Source: JAFAHD01 sp963772515
GTDB taxonomy: Bacteria; Vulcanimicrobiota; Vulcanimicrobiia; Eremiobacterales; Eremiobacteraceae
Assembly (NCBI GenBank): GCA_963772515.1
Contig: CAVYXC010000002.1
Location: 992,001 to 1,056,000 of the forward strand
DNA length: 64,000 nucleotides
Reading direction: 5' to 3'
In this document: positions 58,888 to 64,000 of the stretch, one piece after another
Position numbering within the stretch: the first letter of the stretch is position 1
Layout of the letters: the number at the start of each line of letters is the position of its first letter
The notes under the pieces: model-generated
Databases searched by the model: none
What the model was told of the DNA's origin: nothing
What the model saw: the letters and a program-made list of their open reading frames with translations, nothing else
Position numbers and translations under genes: made by a program

Positions 58888-59742
58888 TCAGTTCTGCGCT
58901 TGCGATCTCCGCGGCGCCGCCAGGCGTTCAAGCATCGTCGGGGTCGGCAGTTTCACGTCGCGCACGAGCCGCAGGGCTTTGAGCACCCGGATCTGGATCC
59001 AGGTCGGGTCGAACTCGAACCAGCGCAAGCCATGTCGCGCAGAGAACGGGAATGCGTGATGGTTGTTGTGCCATCCTTCACCCCAGGTGATGATGGCCAC
59101 CCACCAACAGTTGGTCGAAAGGTCGTCCGTCTTGAAGCTGCGATACCCGTACCGGTGCGCTGCGCTGTTCACAAACCAGGTGATGTGGTAGACGAAGACC
59201 AGGCGGAAGAAGATGCCCCAGATGACCCACGAGACGCCGCCGAGTGCGAACAGGATCAGGCCGAGTGCGACCTGCAGCCACAGCTGATAGGTCTGCAAGA
59301 ATCGGTAATATGGCTGCGACCACAGGTCCATCGCGTAGCGCTGCTGTTCGTCGACGCTCGGCCGGGCATCGTTCGGCTTGTACAGCCAATCGATGTGCGT
59401 CCAGATAAGGCCGCGGTGCGCGTCGTGCGGGTCACCTTCGTCGTCGGCGTGCGCGTGGTGCAGGCGGTGGGTCGCGACCCACTCGATCGGCCCGCCTTGC
59501 AGCGAGAGCGTGCCCCACAACGCGGCGAAATACTCGAGCCATCTCGGCATCACGAGGCTACGATGCGTCAGCGTTCGATGGTAGCACAAGGCGATGCCAA
59601 CCGCACCTGTCATCCACCAGAGCACGATGGCGACCGCGACGCCGCTCCAAGAGAAGAATGTCGGGAGAAAAGCTGCGAGGGCGATAAGGTGGATGATGCC
59701 GAGCCCAACAGCGACGGGCCAGCTAAAGCGCTTGAATTGCAT
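58888..59742 (-). CDS. Acyl-lipid/acyl-CoA delta-9-type desaturase
   Basis: 284 residues, membrane di-iron desaturase with three histidine boxes: H-R-T-L-T-H, H-R-L-H-H and H-N-N-H-H. Helices flank the boxes (G-L-G-I-I-H-L-I-A-L-A-A-F-L, A-V-A-I-V-L-W-W-M-T-G-A-V). The first gene of a three-gene minus-strand operon: introduces a double bond, the synthase then cyclopropanates it. Regulation by temperature or membrane state is common in the family but no site is visible. It is divergent from msrB (116-base gap). Confidence 0.93.
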   Translation of the reverse strand: MQFKRFSWPVAVGLGIIHLIALAAFLPTFFSWSGVAVAIVLWWMTGAVGIALCYHRTLTHRSLVMPRWLEYFAALWGTLSLQGGPIEWVATHRLHHAHADDEGDPHDAHRGLIWTHIDWLYKPNDARPSVDEQQRYAMDLWSQPYYRFLQTYQLWLQVALGLILFALGGVSWVIWGIFFRLVFVYHITWFVNSAAHRYGYRSFKTDDLSTNCWWVAIITWGEGWHNNHHAFPFSARHGLRWFEFDPTWIQIRVLKALRLVRDVKLPTPTMLERLAAPRRSQAQN

Positions 59743-59858
59743 CTGGTGTCAGCCATTCGCTATGCGCGCGACGGGGACCCCCGTTCAAGTCGATGCATCC
59801 GTTGTGATGAGGGACAACGTATCCACTCACAGAATCGTATTATTAAGGAGAGTTTCCA

Positions 59859-60338
59859 ATGACCAGACGCGTTTTTGTCGCCGGCGCGCTCTTCGCCGGC
59901 GCGCTTGCCGCGCTCGTACGTCCGCGCACGGCGCAGTCCGGCCAGCAGTACGAGGTATCGTACAGTCCCGAACAGTGGAAGCAGCGTTTGACGCCCGAAC
60001 AGTATTACGTACTACGAGAGAGCGGCACGGAGTACGCGTTCTCCAGCCCGCTCGATGCGCAGACGCACGCCGGCATCTACGAATGCGCGGGCTGCGATCT
60101 TGCCTTGTTCTCCTCGACCACGAAATACGACAGCGGTACCGGCTGGCCCAGTTTTTGGGCGCCGATCCCCAACGCGATCGGCACCACGCGCGACACCTCG
60201 CTCTTCGAGGTCCTGACCGAAGTGCATTGCCGGCGTTGCGGCAGTCATCTCGGGCACGTCTTCGACGACGGTCCGAAGCCGACCGGTTTACGCTACTGCA
60301 TCAACGGCGTCGCGTTGACGTTCGTGCCGAAGACATGA
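59859..60338 (+). CDS. msrB: Peptide-methionine (R)-S-oxide reductase, exported
   Basis: 159 residues. The N-terminus M-T-R-R-V-F-V-A-G-A-L-F-A-G-A-L-A is a Tat/Sec-like signal, so the enzyme acts in the envelope. Zinc ligands C-A-G-C and C-R-R-C, substrate motif G-T-G-W-P-S-F-W, and the catalytic cysteine in R-Y-C-I-N-G are all intact. Where some MsrB proteins have a resolving cysteine none is obvious. ATG 59859 follows AAGGAGAG. The gene overlaps its downstream neighbour by four bases. Confidence 0.93.
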   Translation: MTRRVFVAGALFAGALAALVRPRTAQSGQQYEVSYSPEQWKQRLTPEQYYVLRESGTEYAFSSPLDAQTHAGIYECAGCDLALFSSTTKYDSGTGWPSFWAPIPNAIGTTRDTSLFEVLTEVHCRRCGSHLGHVFDDGPKPTGLRYCINGVALTFVPKT

Positions 60339-60619
60339 GCGACGATCTCGCGCAAAAGCTCGCGGCGCTCTTCCACCAGACATCCGAAGATCACCACGTC
60401 GCATACAAGGCGACCGACGGCGTCGACCCCGACTGGTCGATCTGGTACGCCGGCCATCTGCTCGAGAAGGGCTTCGACAAGATGCTCGATGCCACGATCC
60501 TCAAGAGCGATCTCATCTATTTGCTCGTGACCGTGGACAAAGAGCTGCAGACCTACGCGCCCGGCGCGCATTGGGAAAACTATTACGCCGCGTTCTTCAT
60601 CGACCGCTACGTCGACTGA
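60335..60619 (+). CDS. Conserved-looking small protein of unknown function
   Basis: 94 residues, acidic and aromatic-rich: L-F-H-Q-T-S-E-D-H-H-V-A-Y-K-A, D-P-D-W-S-I-W-Y-A-G-H-L-L, W-E-N-Y-Y-A-A-F-F-I-D. ATG 60335 overlaps the msrB stop (ATGA), which fixes the start and implies joint expression. No signal peptide or membrane segment. I do not recognise a named domain. A long open frame covering it upstream in another register is not coding. Confidence 0.7.
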   Translation: MSDDLAQKLAALFHQTSEDHHVAYKATDGVDPDWSIWYAGHLLEKGFDKMLDATILKSDLIYLLVTVDKELQTYAPGAHWENYYAAFFIDRYVD

Positions 60620-60646
60620 TTCGCGGCACGGGCGGTCATCAGCCGC

Positions 60647-61027
60647 GTGTGGCTGATCGTTCTGACGTTGGCGCTCATGATCGTCAGCGTGCCGCACGTG
60701 CTCGAGGATTTTCGATACGGCGACCTGCTGGGGATCGGCGCGCCGGCCACCACTGTCGCGGTGATTGCGCTTGCAGCATATACCTTGCAGGGCGTTTGCG
60801 TGTTCCTCACTGGACGCGGAAATCGGACCGCGGCCCTGGTTCTAGGCATCGCTGGTGCCGTTTGGTGCATCGGCGCCGTTGCAGTCCACGGCCATGACCT
60901 GCTTCTAGCAGGGGTTGGCTACCGGCACGGCGCCATTTCGAAAGTACTCGAAGCGCTCCTCATCGTCTTGGGCGCAGCCGCCGCATATCTCGGCATGAGC
61001 GCCTACGTGCGATTAAACCGCCCTTAA
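60647..61027 (+). CDS. Small integral membrane protein of unknown function
   Basis: 126 residues with four helices: L-I-V-L-T-L-A-L-M-I-V-S-V, T-T-V-A-V-I-A-L-A-A-Y-T-L-Q-G, A-A-L-V-L-G-I-A-G-A-V-W, V-L-E-A-L-L-I-V-L-G-A-A-A-A. It begins at GTG 60647 without a clear Shine-Dalgarno, 27 bases after the previous gene. No family recognised. It ends at a hairpin terminator that mainly serves the opposing gene. Confidence 0.65.
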   Translation: MWLIVLTLALMIVSVPHVLEDFRYGDLLGIGAPATTVAVIALAAYTLQGVCVFLTGRGNRTAALVLGIAGAVWCIGAVAVHGHDLLLAGVGYRHGAISKVLEALLIVLGAAAAYLGMSAYVRLNRP

Positions 61028-61054
61028 AAAGGGCGCGCGCCCGACGGCGCGCGC
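61022..61054 (-). terminator. Rho-independent terminator of the minus-strand lipoprotein gene
   Basis: 9-bp GC stem (61033-61041 with 61046-61054, loop CGAC), followed on the minus strand by CCTTTTTAAGG. Confidence 0.8.
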
Positions 61055-61081
61055 TCATAAGCGCGAGAGTTTGTAGATGGC

Positions 61082-62026
61082 TTACGGCCCGAATGCGATG
61101 CCGTAAGCGTTCGTGACTGTGAGAACGTTGGTAAACGTAGTTGTCGAACTGATCGGAGCCAGTCCTTCCCAAATCGCGCCATTGCCATCGACGCACCAGA
61201 GGTTGCCTGAGCTGTCAAAGGCCATCCCAGTGACGTGCTTCGCCGAGACGCTCAGACCGAACGCACGCGCCGAGCCGTTTTGAAAAGGCTGGGTGAACAC
61301 GTCCACTGTCCCGTCAACCGTTGCATTCGCGGCAAAGACCCGGTTGCTCGCGTCCACGAGTAATCCCCAGTTATTAGAGTTCGGCGTGACATTCGCCGCG
61401 GGCGTGCTCGCGGCCGATATCGGCGGCGTAAGCTTGATGATCGACGACATGCTCGACGCGTACAAATTGCCCAATGAGTCGAACGCCACGCCGTACACGT
61501 CCCCAAGGCCATGCGGCGTAACGCCATTGGCCGTGATTTCGGACGCTGCGGTTGCATTGGCGCTGACCGGCCCGGGGAAAATGTCGATGCAGCACGTGGC
61601 ACTGTTCACAACCGAGACATACACGGTGCCCGCGCCGCTCTCGGTCACATCCTCATTCCCGGTGCTAAGCGTCGTCAGGATAAATGCGGGACTCGCCCCT
61701 GACGCGACGGGCGTCGTATACACATTGACCTTTGTGTTGGCGGTAGGTCCGTCGAAGGGTACGAACAAACGCCCAGCCGTATCGACGAAAAGCTCTTCAG
61801 GGGCGTCGAGGTTGATGATGCTACCGGTGGGTACGCTCGTCGAGGTGACCGGAGTGGTGTAGATCTGAAGCGACCCGGTCGTGTTGACCGCGAGCGAAAG
61901 ATACATGTGCTTGCTCGGAGGCGGTGTGGGCGTTGTCGGAGTGGTGCTGCTCGAGCTGCAGCCGCCCAGGATAAGCAACGAAAGGGATCCCGCGGCGAGA
62001 AAGCCGGCCAGCCTGAAACTTATCAT
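61082..62026 (-). CDS. NHL/beta-propeller-like lipoprotein
   Basis: 314 residues. Lipobox L-I-L-G-G-C followed by a Ser/Thr/Pro linker. The rest has repeated units of about 45 residues with D-x-x-G-x-L-Y/F-V (L-F-V-D-T-A-G-R-L-F-V, A-F-D-S-L-G-N-L-Y-A, A-F-D-S-S-G-N-L-W-C), typical of NHL/SMP-30-type propellers. ATG 62026 has GGAGGA four bases upstream, better than ATG 62038, which would overlap that sequence. Likely outer-membrane or periplasmic, function unknown. Confidence 0.82.
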   Translation of the reverse strand: MISFRLAGFLAAGSLSLLILGGCSSSSTTPTTPTPPPSKHMYLSLAVNTTGSLQIYTTPVTSTSVPTGSIINLDAPEELFVDTAGRLFVPFDGPTANTKVNVYTTPVASGASPAFILTTLSTGNEDVTESGAGTVYVSVVNSATCCIDIFPGPVSANATAASEITANGVTPHGLGDVYGVAFDSLGNLYASSMSSIIKLTPPISAASTPAANVTPNSNNWGLLVDASNRVFAANATVDGTVDVFTQPFQNGSARAFGLSVSAKHVTGMAFDSSGNLWCVDGNGAIWEGLAPISSTTTFTNVLTVTNAYGIAFGP

Positions 62027-62295
62027 CAAGTCCTCCAAAGATTATCTCGACGCCCTTTAGCCATCTTGGCCTTTTGGTTGGGACGTCATGGATTGGAAGC
62101 ACTATTTCAGTCCGCGGCGCCACGATGACCTCCGCCGCGCGCGCACCTTACGGATTAGAGTTTTTCGGGAACGCAGAACGGCAAGAGCCGGCCTCTCACG
62201 TTTCGCTCATTGACTAGTGCCGCGGATTTGCGGTACCTTAAAGCTGCACCGGCTGAACGCTCGTTCGGCCCACGGAACGGAGACTCCACCATTTC

Positions 62296-62775
62296 ATGAC
62301 GGTCGCGCCCCCGAAAGTTCTCGCCAAACTTACGATCAATGGCCAGACCGTTGAGGTGGCGTTTCACCCGAATAAAACGCTGCTCGAAGTGCTGCGCGAA
62401 GATCTGGGACTCACCGGCACCAAACACGGCTGCGAGATGGGCCACTGCGGCGCGTGCTGCGTGCTGGTGGATGAGCAGCCCGTGCTGTCGTGCCTCGCGC
62501 TGGCCGTCGAGATGGAAGGCCATCCGATCCGCACGGTCGAGGGATTGGCGCGCGATGGCCGCCTGCACCCGATCCAGCAGGCGTTCGCGGAATGCGGCGC
62601 AGCGCAGTGCGGGTATTGCACGCCGGGATTCTTGATGACCGCTGCTGCGTTGATAGAGCAGCAGTCCGACCTTACCGAGCAAGAGATCCGCGAAGCCATC
62701 GCCGGCAATCTTTGCCGCTGCACCGGCTACAGCAAGATCGTCGAAGCGATCCAGCTCGCCTCCACACGGATATGA
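62296..62775 (+). CDS. (2Fe-2S) subunit of a molybdenum hydroxylase (CoxS/XdhC-small type)
   Basis: 159 residues with both clusters of the family: plant-type C-E-M-G-H-C-G-A-C with a later C-L-A, and the helical-domain C-G-Y-C-T-P-G and C-R-C-T-G-Y. It passes electrons from the molybdopterin to FAD. Its stop overlaps the large subunit start (ATGA). No Shine-Dalgarno is close to ATG 62296. The 269 bases upstream (62027-62295) hold only the lipoprotein gene's ribosome site and no other clear feature. Confidence 0.92.
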   Translation: MTVAPPKVLAKLTINGQTVEVAFHPNKTLLEVLREDLGLTGTKHGCEMGHCGACCVLVDEQPVLSCLALAVEMEGHPIRTVEGLARDGRLHPIQQAFAECGAAQCGYCTPGFLMTAAALIEQQSDLTEQEIREAIAGNLCRCTGYSKIVEAIQLASTRI

Positions 62776-64000
62776 GAGAAGAAGAACTCCCCCAGGTCTC
62801 GACCGCGACCAATCCCGATGGCGACGCGCGCCCGCTCACCGCTGCGAGCGAGACAACCTCGATCACGCGGCGCGCGCCGCAGACACCGGCGGACAAACCA
62901 GAAGGATTCCACATCGTCGGCAAGGCGATGCCCAAGACCGACAGCTTCACGCGAGTGACCGGCGAGGACAAGTTCGCCGACGACATCTTCTTGCCGAACA
63001 TGCTGTATGGCAAGATGCTGCGCAGCACGGTGCCGCACGCGCGCCTCAAGAACATCGACGCCACCCGCGCCATGCAGTTGCCTGGCGTGGTCGCCGTCGC
63101 CACCGGTCACGACATCATGGTGCGCTACGGCATCCTGCCGTCGAGCCCGGACGAGATGGTGATGGCGCTCGACAAGGTGCGGTACGTCGGCGACCCGATC
63201 GCGTGCATCGTCGCTGACGACGAGCTGACGGCCGAAGAGGCGCTCGAGCTGATCGAGGTCGAGTACGAGCCGCTGCCGACCATCGGCTCGATCGAGCAAG
63301 GCCTGCGCGACGACTTGCCGCAGATCCACGAGAACCCGCGACGCACGAACAACGTCCATAAGGAAGCGCACCTGGAGTTCGGCGAGGTCGAAGCCGGCTT
63401 CGCCCAAGCCGACCGCATCTTCGAAGACGAGTATTTCTTCGAAGGCAACACCCACGCGCCGATCGAGCAGCACGCGGTCGTCGCGCAGTACGGCGGCGAC
63501 GGCAAACTCACGTTATGGTGCGGCACGCAGACGCCGCATTATCTGCATCGCATCGCATGCGCCGTGCTCGGCATGCCGGGCAGCCAGGTGCGCATCGTCG
63601 CCCCGCCGGTCGGCGGCGGCTTCGGCGGCAAGACGGAGCCCTTTGCGCACGAGCTCGCGGCGGCGTTTCTGGCGCGGCGTACCGGCCGGCCGGTGAAGAT
63701 CGCGTTGACCCGGCAAGAGGTGTTCTACGCGCACCGCGGCCGCCATCCGGTGAAGTTCAAGCTCAAGACCGGAGTAAAAAACGACGGCACGATCACCGCG
63801 ATTCATCTGCAGTCGTGGCTTGACGGCGGAGCGTACGGGTCGTATGGCGTGGCAACCACCTACTACACCGGCGCGCTCACCTGCGTCACCTACAAAGTGC
63901 CCGCGTACAAATTCGACGGCTGTCGCGTGTTCACGAACAAACCGCCGTGCGGTCCCAAGCGCGGCCACGGCACAACGCAACCGCGCTTCGCGCTCGAGAG
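62772..64000 (+). CDS. Molybdopterin-binding large subunit of a xanthine dehydrogenase-family enzyme (3' partial)
   Basis: 410 codons visible, running off the window without a stop. An N-terminal extension of about 45 residues rich in Thr, Pro and Ala precedes the domain start (F-H-I-V-G-K-A-M-P-K-T-D). Family motifs: V-R-Y-V-G-D-P-I-A-C-I-V-A, P-I-E-Q-H-A-V-V-A, and the molybdopterin loop P-P-V-G-G-G-F-G-G-K. The segment G-P-K-R-G-H-G-T-T-Q resembles the 4-hydroxybenzoyl-CoA reductase/aldehyde oxidase branch, but the substrate cannot be fixed without the C-terminus. The FAD subunit is presumably further downstream or elsewhere. Confidence 0.92.
   Translation, partial: MREEELPQVSTATNPDGDARPLTAASETTSITRRAPQTPADKPEGFHIVGKAMPKTDSFTRVTGEDKFADDIFLPNMLYGKMLRSTVPHARLKNIDATRAMQLPGVVAVATGHDIMVRYGILPSSPDEMVMALDKVRYVGDPIACIVADDELTAEEALELIEVEYEPLPTIGSIEQGLRDDLPQIHENPRRTNNVHKEAHLEFGEVEAGFAQADRIFEDEYFFEGNTHAPIEQHAVVAQYGGDGKLTLWCGTQTPHYLHRIACAVLGMPGSQVRIVAPPVGGGFGGKTEPFAHELAAAFLARRTGRPVKIALTRQEVFYAHRGRHPVKFKLKTGVKNDGTITAIHLQSWLDGGAYGSYGVATTYYTGALTCVTYKVPAYKFDGCRVFTNKPPCGPKRGHGTTQPRFALE

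Noticed and set aside
1..64000. CRISPR arrays, prophage or transposase genes
   Set aside because: No regularly spaced direct repeats, integrase, transposase or phage structural genes were seen. The 20-bp palindromes are scattered, not arrayed.

Overview
The window is 64 kb of high-GC bacterial chromosome, densely packed and with many 1-8 base gene overlaps (ATGA, GTGA, TGATG). A large TonB-dependent-receptor-like outer-membrane protein and several lipoproteins point to a diderm. The gene mix (DUF885, AcpA-like phosphoesterase, M56 protease with HEAT repeats, an archaeal-style SdhABE complex) and a recurring 20-bp palindrome resemble poorly cultured soil phyla such as Candidatus Eremiobacterota (WPS-2). 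That assignment is an inference from recall with low confidence; no rRNA or tRNA is present to test it.

Layout. 1-9.4 kb: end of a GGDEF-EAL protein, metY plus a CoA-binding protein, a decayed peptide-binding lipoprotein gene beside its intact paralogue, threonine aldolase and a DUF885 protein. 9.5-21.7 kb: CapA-like phosphatase, ABC exporter, acyl-CoA synthetase and enoyl-CoA hydratase-like gene, STAS protein, zinc peptidase, a tandem of alpha/beta hydrolases in which the first copy has lost its catalytic Ser and His, a secreted phosphoesterase, a frameshifted secreted protein, a zinc-ribbon protein and a VOC protein. 21.7-34 kb: MFS exporter, membrane protein and MsbA-like ABC exporter; a cyclophilin; a BlaI/M56 sensor pair with two AT-rich operator-like repeats; a phosphatase-serA pair; amtB; small and secreted proteins; a YkgJ-type cysteine cluster protein. 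34-43 kb: a CecR-YbhGFS-like efflux operon, an esterase and a succinate dehydrogenase of the SdhABE type. 43-51 kb: ECF sigma factor with an anti-sigma/DUF4349 fusion, metallophosphoesterase, DoxX, a TMEM175-like channel and the outer-membrane receptor. 51-57 kb: a frameshifted S9 peptidase diverging from a compact RiPP locus and a large LuxR-type regulator. 57-64 kb: a lipid operon (desaturase, cyclopropane synthase, SRPBCC), MsrB with an uncharacterised partner, a lipoprotein, and the start of a molybdenum hydroxylase operon.

The most interesting system is at 53.1-54.2 kb (regulator to 57.05 kb). A GTG-started 88-residue protein has the look of a borosin precursor: a helical recognition domain with an H-G-L-T-x-x-Q-I segment and a Gly/Pro/aromatic C-terminal tail. 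It is followed in the same reading frame, after a single TAA, by a protein that matches the backbone alpha-N-methyltransferases of borosin biosynthesis (OphMA, SonM) across its length, including Y-G-H-P-G-V-F and the R/Y/Y catalytic positions. The methyltransferase has no ATG, GTG or TTG upstream of its SAM-binding strand, so its translation start is unusual. A promoter with a 12-bp palindrome in its spacer precedes the precursor.

Other themes: six copies of a palindromic intergenic repeat, three genes with a -10 box exactly six bases before the start codon (leaderless transcripts), and several genes broken by single-base shifts, which could be real decay or assembly errors.
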